Shown here piece by piece: positions 8,599-17,831 of a stretch of 64,000 bases of DNA (positions are counted from its first letter, which is position 1; every line of letters begins with the position of its first letter). Made by a program: the position numbers and the translations under genes. The notes below the pieces were generated by a model that ran no database searches, was not told the origin of the DNA, and saw only the letters and a program-made list of their open reading frames with translations. The stretch is from Thiotrichales bacterium. GTDB lineage: Bacteria; Pseudomonadota; Gammaproteobacteria; Thiomicrospirales; Thiomicrospiraceae. The DNA is taken from the NCBI GenBank assembly GCA_016938655.1, contig JAFGUG010000023.1, positions 62,001-126,000 on the forward strand, in the 5' to 3' direction.

Positions 8599-11500
8599 GT
8601 GTCTAGCTTTATTATTGATAACAAAACAACAGAAAAACTGTATGAATATTTAGAATCGAATATTTCAAACGAATCCAAAGTTTCGTTATTAATCCAGGCC
8701 CTTACCCTTTCTGGTTTTGAAGCACTTGAAAAACCATTATCCAAATCCTCTACCCAACTTATCCTTGCAACCAATAAAACGCCCTTAGCACAAAGAATTG
8801 CTTGCGAATCAGGTGAAGAAAAACTTCTAAATCGACTCAACCAAAAGGACTTAGCAAAGCGTTTATTAAAGTGGTTAAACACCAAGGTTGAAATCAAGGG
8901 CATCCCTGAAAACCGAATAACCCAAAACCTATTCCATATTGAAAACGCACAAGGCCAAAGCTTTATCCAAGGTTCATCCCCTCTTACGGCTTCGGGGTTA
9001 GGCTTGATTCAATCAACTCGTCTTGAAATGAATATGGGCGAAACAATCCCTTCACAAACAGAAGCTTTAAAAACTTGGTTTGATTCTCTCTGGAATGACA
9101 ATACCACCTCTCAAAACATTTTAGCCGACTTAAAATCAGCAACTGAATTACTCGCCCAAGATCAAACCCCAGAAACCATCTACTTTTTAACCTTGTACAA
9201 AATCTTTAATGATTTACTCGAAGATATTGATGAAGAATCGATTGTCAAAACAAAAACAGGGTTTAAAGAAACACGAGTTTGGGACAAGCTTTATAAATTT
9301 CAAAAAGATGGTGTGCTTGGAATCATCGACAAGCTAGAACGTCATAACGGCTGCATACTTGCAGACTCTGTGGGTTTGGGTAAAACCTTTGAAGCCCTTG
9401 CGGTTATTAAATATTACGAACTTCGAAACGACCGTGTTTTAGTACTGGCACCCAAAAAACTAAGGGACAACTGGACTTTATATACCCAAAACGACAAACG
9501 TAACCTGCTTGCCCAAGACCGTTTTAGTTACGATGTTTTGAACCATACCGATTTAACCCGTGAAAAAGGTCTATCAGGAGACATTAACCTAGAAACCGTT
9601 AATTGGGGTAACTATGACCTTATCGTGATAGATGAATCACACAATTTTAGAAACGCCAGCACCTCAGATGTAAGACATACTCGCTACTCTAAACTGATGG
9701 AAGACATTATTTCCAAAGGTGTTAGAACCAAGGTATTAATGCTATCAGCCACACCCGTTAACAACCGCTTAAATGACTTAAAAAATCAAATTGCATTTGT
9801 CACCGAAGGAAATGATTACGCCCTTGCAGATTTGGGCATTCTAAACATCTCACAAACCCTTAAACGCACCCAGAGCAAGTTTAATGAATGGTTAAAGCTG
9901 CCAGATGCCAGTCGTACTACTGAAAACCTGCTTAATACAGTGAACTTTGATTATTTCAAATTACTCGATCTATTAACAATTGCTCGTTCTCGTAAGCACA
10001 TTGAGAAATACTACAATTTAGAAGAAATTGGTCAATTTCCTACCAGACTAAAACCACACAATATCCAAGCTGACTTCGATACGTTATCTGAATTTCCATC
10101 TCTTAGAGAGATAAATAAAACCATTAGTCGTTTAAATATGAGCACCTTCTCACCACTGAAATACGTTCAACTCAATAAACGTAAAGACTACGAGAAAAAA
10201 TACGATACACGCTTAAAAGATAGCCAATCTGTATTTTCTCAACTGGATCGTGAAAAAAGCTTAGTTGGTTTAATTAAAATCAATATGCTTAAACGTTTGG
10301 AAAGCTCCATCCACTCTTTCCACCTAACAGCTGAACGCCTGCTTAAAGACGTTGAAAGACGAATCAGCCAATTAGAACACCACGCTCAGGGTGAAGTGGA
10401 AGAACTCAAAATATTAGAAACTGACATTGATTCAGCAGAACTTGAAGCATTAATGGTGGGGAACAAGGTCAAAGTGCTGATTCAAGATATGGATCAGGCT
10501 CAGTGGATGTACGACCTAAAAGAAGACCAGCGTTATCTAATCGAAATTGTAAATGCCGCCAAAGCCATCACCGCTGAACGTGATCAAAAACTGAAATTAC
10601 TTAAACAACAAATCAGTAACAAAATTCAAAATCCATTAAATCCAGATAACAAGAAAATCATTATCTTTACCGCTTTTGCCGACACTGCACTATACCTTTA
10701 TAAACACCTATCAGACTGGGCTAAGGAAGAGCACAATATTTATTCAGCACTGGTTGTTGGAGCGGGAACCAATAAAACCACCAACAAACTAGTACGTTCA
10801 GATTTAAATGAAATTCTGACCGCTTTCTCGCCCATTTCAAAAGAACGAGATAAAACGGGCTTACCCGATGAAGCGGAAATTGACCTGCTCATCGCAACCG
10901 ACTGTATTTCAGAAGGTCAAAACCTTCAAGATGGTGATTTTCTCATTAACTATGACATTCACTGGAATCCTGTGAGGATCATCCAACGGTTCGGTCGAAT
11001 TGACCGCTTGGGCTCAAAAAACACCCAAATACAGCTGGTTAACTTCTGGCCAAATATGGAGCTAGATGAATACATAGACCTAGAAGCACGTGTATCAGGT
11101 CGAATGGTACTTTTGGATGTAAGTGCCACAGGTGAAGAAAACATCATTGATGCGAACAATGCCGGCAGAATGCGAGATTTAGACTACCGCAGAAAGCAGC
11201 TTAAAGAATTGCAAGACACCGTTTTAGATTTAGAAGACATTTCCGGTGGTTTATCCATTACAGACCTAACCCTCAATGATTTTAAAATCGATTTATCTAA
11301 TCAACTTAAAACCCACAGTGAGATATTAGAAAACTCGCCCAATGGCTTGTATTCAGTTATACAGTTAGATGACCATCTACAAAACGCAGGCTTACAACCA
11401 GGCGTTTTATTCTGTTTAAAAAGTCTAAGTGAAGACTTTGCCAAAACCCATCAAAGCAATGAACCTTACGCCCTTTACCCATATTTCCTAGTGTATGTGG

Positions 11501-11799
11501 CACAAGACCAAACCATTACCCTGCCTTACACCCAAGCTAAGAAGACATTAGATATTTTAAAAAAACACAGCTTAGGCAATAAAACCCCTAACCAAGCCTT
11601 GTTTAAACAAGTTCAAAGTTCAACTCAGTACCAAGCACACTTAAAATCAGCTATTGAACATATTCAAGGTAAAAAAGCCGAAGAAGGGATTAATAGCCTG
11701 TTTACTCGTGGCGGCACTCAACTCGATGCTTTTAGTGGCACAACTGATTTTGAAGTCATCAGCTATCTAGTATTAGTCAATACAGTCGAGGAAAACTAG
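8599..11799 (+). CDS. SNF2/RapA-type helicase of a defence cassette
   Basis: A 1066-residue superfamily 2 helicase. An N-terminal region of about 230 residues of unknown fold is followed by Walker A (A255-T263, ADSVGLGKT), a DESH box (D345-H348), SATP (383-386) and a C-terminal helicase domain with IIFTAFAD, ATDCISEGQNLQ and motif VI QRFGRIDR (796-803). That motif set is typical of SNF2-like ATPases that move on duplex DNA. A predicted coiled coil lies near 575-670 between the two lobes. The start is GTG 8599, with GAGAGGGGAAA just upstream. The DUF4391 gene follows after 2 bp. With the downstream methyltransferase and endonuclease it forms part of a restriction-type defence cassette, where it may translocate on DNA. 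Confidence 0.88.
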   Translation: MSSFIIDNKTTEKLYEYLESNISNESKVSLLIQALTLSGFEALEKPLSKSSTQLILATNKTPLAQRIACESGEEKLLNRLNQKDLAKRLLKWLNTKVEIKGIPENRITQNLFHIENAQGQSFIQGSSPLTASGLGLIQSTRLEMNMGETIPSQTEALKTWFDSLWNDNTTSQNILADLKSATELLAQDQTPETIYFLTLYKIFNDLLEDIDEESIVKTKTGFKETRVWDKLYKFQKDGVLGIIDKLERHNGCILADSVGLGKTFEALAVIKYYELRNDRVLVLAPKKLRDNWTLYTQNDKRNLLAQDRFSYDVLNHTDLTREKGLSGDINLETVNWGNYDLIVIDESHNFRNASTSDVRHTRYSKLMEDIISKGVRTKVLMLSATPVNNRLNDLKNQIAFVTEGNDYALADLGILNISQTLKRTQSKFNEWLKLPDASRTTENLLNTVNFDYFKLLDLLTIARSRKHIEKYYNLEEIGQFPTRLKPHNIQADFDTLSEFPSLREINKTISRLNMSTFSPLKYVQLNKRKDYEKKYDTRLKDSQSVFSQLDREKSLVGLIKINMLKRLESSIHSFHLTAERLLKDVERRISQLEHHAQGEVEELKILETDIDSAELEALMVGNKVKVLIQDMDQAQWMYDLKEDQRYLIEIVNAAKAITAERDQKLKLLKQQISNKIQNPLNPDNKKIIIFTAFADTALYLYKHLSDWAKEEHNIYSALVVGAGTNKTTNKLVRSDLNEILTAFSPISKERDKTGLPDEAEIDLLIATDCISEGQNLQDGDFLINYDIHWNPVRIIQRFGRIDRLGSKNTQIQLVNFWPNMELDEYIDLEARVSGRMVLLDVSATGEENIIDANNAGRMRDLDYRRKQLKELQDTVLDLEDISGGLSITDLTLNDFKIDLSNQLKTHSEILENSPNGLYSVIQLDDHLQNAGLQPGVLFCLKSLSEDFAKTHQSNEPYALYPYFLVYVAQDQTITLPYTQAKKTLDILKKHSLGNKTPNQALFKQVQSSTQYQAHLKSAIEHIQGKKAEEGINSLFTRGGTQLDAFSGTTDFEVISYLVLVNTVEEN

Positions 11800-11801
11800 G
11801 C

Positions 11802-12623
11802 GTGTCTTTTATCGAGTCATTCAACTTCCCTTCTCCGCTTCTCATTAACCAAAAACTCACTAAAAAGAGTTTTTATGAAATGGGCAGCCTTAGTAATGCC
11901 CAACAAAAGCTATTACAAGAACACGTTGACACGATTGAACTCTCCGCACACCTAACCGCTGATAAAACGAATATCCCTGTATATAAAACTGATAAAAATG
12001 AATATCTCGAAATCTTGCTCATTGAAGTTCAACTTAAAAATAACCAGGCCTGGTCAGATTCCAGTAATAAACAAAGCAGTAAACACATTAAATCACTACA
12101 CGAACTATTTCATAAAGCCATTCCCTACCCAGTAGTTCTTATAATCCACTCAGGGCAACAGAGCCAGTTATCATTGGCTGAAAAGTTCATCAATCAAGCC
12201 GATATAGAGAATGACAAACTCATTATGAATGAACTCATTCAAACTGACTGGCTAGACCCAAACCAATTGCAACCAGAAGAACAGCTATTCTTAGATTCCA
12301 TACAATACAACCAACTCCATAAGCAAAACCTTTACACCTTTTACCAAAGCCTGATCCAACGTTTTACCGCTCTATTGCTTGCAAAACAAACGGGTAAATT
12401 CCATTTAGCCTCACCATTAGAGCAACCTAGACAAAACGATATTCACCAACAGCGCCAAAAGCTAAAAACTATTATGCAACTGGACAGGGAAATCACTGAA
12501 CTCAAAAACAAAATAGCCAACTGCAATCAGTTCAATGAAAAAGTAGAACTCAATATGCAATTACAAAAGCTAAATAACCAACTAAAACAGGTGAAATGGC
12601 ATTTACAGCAAAACTGTTTATAA
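11802..12623 (+). CDS. DUF4391 family protein
   Basis: This 273-residue protein matches the general plan of DUF4391. A short N-terminal motif (FPSPLLINQKLTKKSFYEM) is followed by a core with TIELSAHLTADKTNIPV, EILLIEVQLKN and IPYPVVLIIHSG, and by a C-terminal coiled coil (about 220-270, with DREITELKNKI). From general knowledge, DUF4391 genes tend to sit beside helicases and type III-like methylase genes in defence islands; their role is unproven. It starts 2 bp after the helicase gene and is surely co-translated with it. The conserved E-x-Q-L strand might belong to a nuclease-like fold, but that is conjecture. Confidence 0.75.
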   Translation: MSFIESFNFPSPLLINQKLTKKSFYEMGSLSNAQQKLLQEHVDTIELSAHLTADKTNIPVYKTDKNEYLEILLIEVQLKNNQAWSDSSNKQSSKHIKSLHELFHKAIPYPVVLIIHSGQQSQLSLAEKFINQADIENDKLIMNELIQTDWLDPNQLQPEEQLFLDSIQYNQLHKQNLYTFYQSLIQRFTALLLAKQTGKFHLASPLEQPRQNDIHQQRQKLKTIMQLDREITELKNKIANCNQFNEKVELNMQLQKLNNQLKQVKWHLQQNCL

Positions 12624-12624
12624 T

Positions 12625-12691
12625 GGGGTTCAACAATACCCCTCCTGCTACCCAAGTCTTTTTAAGACAAGAACAGCACCCTGCGAGGGGT
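12625..12691 (+). promoter_or_regulatory. Leader with two mutually exclusive hairpins before fic
   Basis: ACCCC at 12638-12642 can pair either with GGGGT at 12625-12629 or, as ACCCCTC (12638-12644), with GAGGGGT at 12685-12691. The longer alternative encloses an inner hairpin (GTCTT 12656-12660 with AAGAC 12664-12668). Such competing stems suggest attenuation or a processed leader between the DUF4391 and fic genes. Confidence 0.4.
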
Positions 12692-12714
12692 TACTTGTTT
12701 TTGAGGAATGAAAA

Positions 12715-13815
12715 GTGAATCAACAAACAGATCTAAGAGGTTACCTTCCTCCTAAATTACCGTTAGAACAAGCACTAGAAACCAAAACCGTGCTTAAAAA
12801 AACCATCTCTGCCAATGTCGCTTTGGCAAGGTTAAATGGTGTTACGGCTCTTATTCCCAACCAAGCTGTTTTAATCAACTCTTTGATTTTGCAAGAAGCA
12901 AAAGATTCCAGTGAAATCGAAAACATCATTACCACGCACGATGACTTATACCGTTCAACCATAGACCAAACCAATTTATCTCAATCGGTTAAAGAGGTGC
13001 AATATTACGGTGAAGCACTGCGTAAGGGTTTTGAGCTAGTTACCCAAAACAAACTCCTGCTTACAAAAGACATTGTGCAAGTTCAATCGATTCTAGAAAA
13101 AAACGATGCGGGCATTCGTAAACAAGGTGGCACCAAACTTAAAAACGACCAAACGGGCGAAGTAATATTTACCCCACCACAGTATGAAATTGATATTCGT
13201 GATGCTCTCGCCAACCTAGAACAATACATTAATGATTCAGAATTGGATGATATAGACCCACTGATTAAGATGGCGATTATCCATCACCAGTTTGAAACCA
13301 TACACCCGTTTTACGATGGTAACGGGCGTACAGGCCGAATCCTCAATATTCTGTACTTGGTTTTAAATGGGTTGCTTGATTTGCCAATTCTCTACCTCAG
13401 CCGTTACATCACAACCCATAAATCGGATTATTACGATTTATTGCAAAGAGTAAGAACTGAACAGGCTTGGGAAGAATGGATTTTATTTATGCTGGATGGT
13501 ATTGAACAAACCGCCAATCAGACCATTGACTTAATACAGAAAATCGACAAATTAATGTCTGAAACAGCCACGGTGATTCAGCAGAAATCACCCAAACTCT
13601 ACTCCAAAGACTTATTGGAGGTACTGTTTGTTCATCCCTACACCAAAATTGAATTTACCGAGCAAGCTATGAATGTTTCAAGGAAAACCGCTTCAACCTA
13701 TTTAAATAAATTGGTTGATCTGGATATACTGCACCCCGTCAAAATGGGTAAAAGCAAATACTTTATTAACACTCGCTTTTATCAACTTTTAAGTGGCAAG
13801 CTACCTAATGAGTAA
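12715..13815 (+). CDS. Fic family AMPylase-type protein
   Basis: Fic proteins usually transfer AMP from ATP to hydroxyl groups of target proteins. This 366-residue protein contains the full active-site motif HPFYDGNGRTGR (197-208) and an N-terminal inhibitory helix motif S65-x3-E69-N70 (SSEIEN), which normally blocks ATP binding until relieved. A C-terminal winged-helix segment (about 300-360, with SRKTASTYLNKLVDLDIL) suggests DNA binding or autoregulation. Start is GTG 12715 after GAGG. It is inserted between the helicase-DUF4391 pair and the methyltransferase, separated by short leaders. The catalytic residues look intact. Confidence 0.9.
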   Translation: MNQQTDLRGYLPPKLPLEQALETKTVLKKTISANVALARLNGVTALIPNQAVLINSLILQEAKDSSEIENIITTHDDLYRSTIDQTNLSQSVKEVQYYGEALRKGFELVTQNKLLLTKDIVQVQSILEKNDAGIRKQGGTKLKNDQTGEVIFTPPQYEIDIRDALANLEQYINDSELDDIDPLIKMAIIHHQFETIHPFYDGNGRTGRILNILYLVLNGLLDLPILYLSRYITTHKSDYYDLLQRVRTEQAWEEWILFMLDGIEQTANQTIDLIQKIDKLMSETATVIQQKSPKLYSKDLLEVLFVHPYTKIEFTEQAMNVSRKTASTYLNKLVDLDILHPVKMGKSKYFINTRFYQLLSGKLPNE

Positions 13816-13930
13816 AAAACACCAAAAATGTAACATGACCTAAATAACATGAGTAAAAAACAACAAAATTTACTCACGTTGACCAACGAACAAGTAAAAA
13901 ACGCAAGAATTTACCCAAACAGGAAACACC

Positions 13931-15583
13931 ATGACCCAAGCACCCGACATTCAAACACTTAACGGCCAAAGTATGAACCTAACCGAGCACAATATCGAAC
14001 AGTTAAAACAGCTATTCCCCAATGTGTTTACAGAAGGCAAAATTGACTTTGAAGCCCTTAAATCTGAGCTGGGTGAATTTACTGAAACCGATAACGAACG
14101 TTACCAATTTACTTGGAATGGTAAGGAGCAAGCCAAACGCATTGCCACCACGCCAACTTTGGGAACCTTACGCCCAGCACCAGATGAATCGGTGAATTGG
14201 GACACCACCGAAAATATGTATATTGAGGGGGATAACCTAGAAGTCTTAAAGCTCCTGCAAAAATCCTATTTTGGCAAAGTCAAAATGATCTATATCGACC
14301 CGCCATACAATACTGGGAATGATTTTGTTTACAAGGATGATTTTAAAGATAACCTATCAAATTATCAGCGTCTTACTGGTCAAAAAGATGACGAAGGCAA
14401 TCCCCTTACCACGAATACAGACAGTTCAGGACGATACCATTCCAACTGGCTGAATATGATGTACCCTCGCCTTAAACTCGCTAGAAACCTGCTTAAAGAC
14501 GATGGTGTGATTTTTATCTCTATTGATGACAATGAAGTGCATAACCTTAGAAAGATTTGTGATGAAATTTTTGGAGAGGGTAAATTTATAGGAGCAATTG
14601 CCTGGCAACATAGCTTACAAGGCAAAGGATACTCAGGTAAGCTATCCATCCACCATAACTATATTATCTGTTATTGCAAATCACCTTCTTTTGAACTTGG
14701 TATGTTTAAAAGAACAGACGAAGACAACAAAAACTACTCGAATCCCGATAATGACCCAAATGGCGAATGGAGAACAGGGGATGTTAGAAATGCACTTTAT
14801 AGGCCTAATTTAATATATCCAATTAAAACTCCTTCTGGAAATGAAATACAACCACCAGAAAAGGGGTGGCGTTGGAGTCAAGGGACGGTTCAAGAAAAAA
14901 TTAAAACTGGTGAGATTATTTTTAGCAAAGATGAATCTAGAATAATTAGAAAAATTTATTTAAAAAACCAAGAAGGAAGAGTCCCTGAAAGTTTGTTTCT
15001 AGGGAAAATTTTTGGAACGTCAAGAGATGCAAATTCAGAATTAAAAAAGCTTTTTGGTGATAATGTACCTTTTGACACACCCAAGCCTACATTACTTATA
15101 TCTAAACTATGTGAACTGAATCTACACAAAAATGAAATCGCACTGGACTTTTTTTCAGGTTCAGGCACCACAGCAGATTCAATAATGCAAGTAAATGCAG
15201 AAGATGATGGCAATCGAAAATTTATTTGTGTGCAAATACCAGAGCCTAGTCCAGATGACTCTGTGGCTAACAAATCTGGTTACAAAACCATAGCCGAAAT
15301 TGGTAAAGAACGCATTCGCCGTGCTGCTAAAAAAATTAAAGAAGAGCACCCTGATACCCAAGCGGACCTAGGATTTAAAGTCTTTAAACTTGATACCTCT
15401 AATATAAAAAAATGGCAACCTAACCTAGACGACTTAAATAACGACCTGCTATCAGCTGTGGATAACATTCTGCCAGACCGCACCAGCCAAGATTTGCTCT
15501 TTGAAGTGATCGTCAAATACGGTCTACCTTTAACCCTACCCATTGAACAAATCAACATTCAAAACAACGGTCAAGCCTACTAG
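13931..15583 (+). CDS. Type III-like DNA methyltransferase Mod, truncated by an in-frame amber codon
   Basis: This is a site-specific adenine methyltransferase of the beta class, with motif IV DPPYN (123-127) preceding motif I DFFSGSGTT (406-414). It would methylate the recognition site in the host DNA and guide Res. The reading frame stops at TAG 15581-15583 after 550 residues, but the same frame continues and encodes the usual C-terminal end of such Mod proteins (to 15793). The full form would have 620 codons. Start ATG 13931 has AGGAAA upstream. The middle part (about 14590-15130), expected to hold target recognition, looks more A+T-rich than the ends, suggesting domain exchange. The gene is either recently broken, partly suppressed, or functional in truncated form. 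Confidence 0.88.
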   Translation: MTQAPDIQTLNGQSMNLTEHNIEQLKQLFPNVFTEGKIDFEALKSELGEFTETDNERYQFTWNGKEQAKRIATTPTLGTLRPAPDESVNWDTTENMYIEGDNLEVLKLLQKSYFGKVKMIYIDPPYNTGNDFVYKDDFKDNLSNYQRLTGQKDDEGNPLTTNTDSSGRYHSNWLNMMYPRLKLARNLLKDDGVIFISIDDNEVHNLRKICDEIFGEGKFIGAIAWQHSLQGKGYSGKLSIHHNYIICYCKSPSFELGMFKRTDEDNKNYSNPDNDPNGEWRTGDVRNALYRPNLIYPIKTPSGNEIQPPEKGWRWSQGTVQEKIKTGEIIFSKDESRIIRKIYLKNQEGRVPESLFLGKIFGTSRDANSELKKLFGDNVPFDTPKPTLLISKLCELNLHKNEIALDFFSGSGTTADSIMQVNAEDDGNRKFICVQIPEPSPDDSVANKSGYKTIAEIGKERIRRAAKKIKEEHPDTQADLGFKVFKLDTSNIKKWQPNLDDLNNDLLSAVDNILPDRTSQDLLFEVIVKYGLPLTLPIEQINIQNNGQAY

Positions 15584-15793
15584 GCCTGGAATGTCGCAAA
15601 CAATGCAATGATAGCCTGTTTTGACGAAAACCTAACCCTAGAAGCCGTTCAAGCTATCGCCGCCCTAAGCACCCTAGAAAACCCAGTGCTAAGAGTCGTC
15701 TTCCGAGACACCAGCTTCCAAAACGACATAACCAAAACCAACGCCATCCAACGCCTAAAACAAGCCGGCATTGAAGATGTTTTGAGTATTTAA
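15584..15793 (+). pseudogene. C-terminal remainder of Mod beyond the amber codon
   Basis: Directly after TAG 15581-15583 the same frame stays open for 69 codons and reads NNAMIACFDENLTLEAVQAI (about 15602-15661) and later VLRVVFRDTSFQND, the typical end of type III-like Mod proteins. An internal ATG at 15608 could start a separate 61-residue piece, but it has no clear ribosome binding site. CAG to TAG is one possible single change that would create the stop. Confidence 0.8.
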
Positions 15794-15808
15794 ATAAGGA
15801 ACATAACT

Positions 15809-17821
15809 ATGAATTCAAGCTACTTTTATACTCAAATTCAAGAAAATGAAACAAATCGCCAAATACTAAACAACATAAAATCATATGCTGAAACTAATAA
15901 AAAACAAACGTTCGTTGTTAATCGACCATTAGGAGATAAAAAGTACAATTATAACTACCAAGATAATGCCCTAATCCTTTTAATACCAAAGCACAAAATC
16001 ATATTCTTAGATCTGCATGGAAATAACGAAGACTTTGAAGAGTTTCTAGATGAATTCGTGGAAGATCTTGGATATATTTCTGACAAGTTCATGTATAAAG
16101 AATCTATTGGTAGACCCAAAACATGGAAAAAAAATATAACAACAAGTATCGATCTGACTAGTCATAATGACTCAATAGCTAAAATTATTGACCAAAGCAT
16201 TTTGACGCCAGAGAACCAAAGAATATGTGAGTTAGTGATTTCTTTAATTACAGGAAGTATTAATGATATAGAAAAAATTGGTGTTGAAACTCCTGAAACA
16301 CTGTTAGATAAAGTTAAAAGTAAAATTATTTTATTTGATGGAGAACAAACAAGATTTATATATCAAGAAAACACAAAAAAAAGAACATCTATTCAAGGCT
16401 TATCCGGTACCGGCAAAACTGAATTATTACTTCATAAATTAAAAGAGTTATATACAACTAAGAAAGACTCAAGAATCATGTTTACCTGTTTTAATGAAAT
16501 CTTAGCATCAAGTTTACGGAAAAGAATTCCGGACTTTTTTAATTTTATGAAAGTAGAAGAACAAATTCTTTGGCATGAACGACTATGGATGGTTAGGTCT
16601 TGGGGATCCCGAAACAATAAAAACTCAGGAACTTATCGCTACATTTGTGATTACTATGGCATTGACTTTAACGCCTATAATTACAACATGTCTTTTGATA
16701 AAGCTTGTTCAATCGCAATTACCGAAATCAAGAGTATTTTCTCAAATGAAGGTGCTAGACAAGCTTTTGACTATGTTCTCATAGATGAAAGTCAAGATTT
16801 TCCAAGTTCATTTTTTGAGCTCTGTGAATTAGTTACCAACAATACCGTGTACGTAGCAGGAGATATATTTCAAAATATTTTTGATGCGAACCCAAACAAC
16901 TCCACCAATACAGATTTTATTTTGAATCGCTGTTACAGAACTGACCCTAGAACTTTGATGTTTGCTCACGCTGTTGGAATGGGGCTTTTTGAAGAGCACA
17001 AATTAAATTGGCTTGAAGACAGTGCATGGAAAGCATGTGGTTATCTAATTAATAAACAAGACAACACCTACTATTTATCCAGAGAACCAATTAGACGATT
17101 CGAGGACCTTGATATTGAAAAATTCGAAAGTATTAAACTAAAAACAATAGAGTTTGAATCAGCAATAGACGTTATAAATAATTTAATCACAATTATTAAA
17201 GATTTGAAAAATGAAAACAACACTCTAACACCTGATGACATTGCCATCATATTTTTAAATGATGGAAAAAGAACTTATAACCTCATCGACCAAACAGCAA
17301 GAGAAATTTTTACTGAATTTCAATGGAGTGTAAACAAAGCATATGAGAGCAAAAGCAAAATACCAGGTACATTGTTTATAAGTAATAGAAACAATGTTAA
17401 AGGCTTGGAGTTTCCTTTTGTCATCTGCGTATCTTCTGATTTAAAGCATGATTTAAAATATAGAAACGCTCTTTACATGTCCCTGACACGGTCATTTCTT
17501 CGTTCATATCTACTTTTATCAAACAGAAACTATATTGCCCCTATTGAAGAGGGTGTAAAAGAAATAAACGCCTCTGGTGTTATTAAAACAAGAGAACCAA
17601 ATCAAGCAGAAAAAGACAAAATAAAACAAACAATTATAGAATTTAATAAAGAATACAGTATGTCGTACAGGGAATTTTTATATGCTATTTTTGATAAACT
17701 TGAAATAAAAAAACACAGTCGTTCAAAATTAGAAAAAATGTTAGATTCCCTTGAATTAGACGATAAGTTTAATGAATCAATTGTCATTGATTTTATTAAC
17801 CGAAACATAGATTTTATTTAG
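15809..17821 (+). CDS. UvrD-like superfamily 1 helicase nested between Mod and Res
   Basis: This 670-residue protein has an N-terminal region of about 190 residues of unknown fold. It is followed by Walker A GLSGTGKT (197-204), a UvrD-type Walker B DESQD (326-330), AGDIFQNIFD as helicase motif III, and C-terminal motifs KGLEFPFVI and MSLTRS. These place it with UvrD/DUF2075-type SF1 ATPases. It follows the Mod remainder by 15 bp and is followed by an unknown gene after 10 bp. Codon use is markedly A+T-rich compared with Mod and Res, so the pair looks like a later insertion. From context a defence role is likely, but no known system is matched. Confidence 0.82.
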   Translation: MNSSYFYTQIQENETNRQILNNIKSYAETNKKQTFVVNRPLGDKKYNYNYQDNALILLIPKHKIIFLDLHGNNEDFEEFLDEFVEDLGYISDKFMYKESIGRPKTWKKNITTSIDLTSHNDSIAKIIDQSILTPENQRICELVISLITGSINDIEKIGVETPETLLDKVKSKIILFDGEQTRFIYQENTKKRTSIQGLSGTGKTELLLHKLKELYTTKKDSRIMFTCFNEILASSLRKRIPDFFNFMKVEEQILWHERLWMVRSWGSRNNKNSGTYRYICDYYGIDFNAYNYNMSFDKACSIAITEIKSIFSNEGARQAFDYVLIDESQDFPSSFFELCELVTNNTVYVAGDIFQNIFDANPNNSTNTDFILNRCYRTDPRTLMFAHAVGMGLFEEHKLNWLEDSAWKACGYLINKQDNTYYLSREPIRRFEDLDIEKFESIKLKTIEFESAIDVINNLITIIKDLKNENNTLTPDDIAIIFLNDGKRTYNLIDQTAREIFTEFQWSVNKAYESKSKIPGTLFISNRNNVKGLEFPFVICVSSDLKHDLKYRNALYMSLTRSFLRSYLLLSNRNYIAPIEEGVKEINASGVIKTREPNQAEKDKIKQTIIEFNKEYSMSYREFLYAIFDKLEIKKHSRSKLEKMLDSLELDDKFNESIVIDFINRNIDFI

Positions 17822-17831
17822 TAGCATTAAA

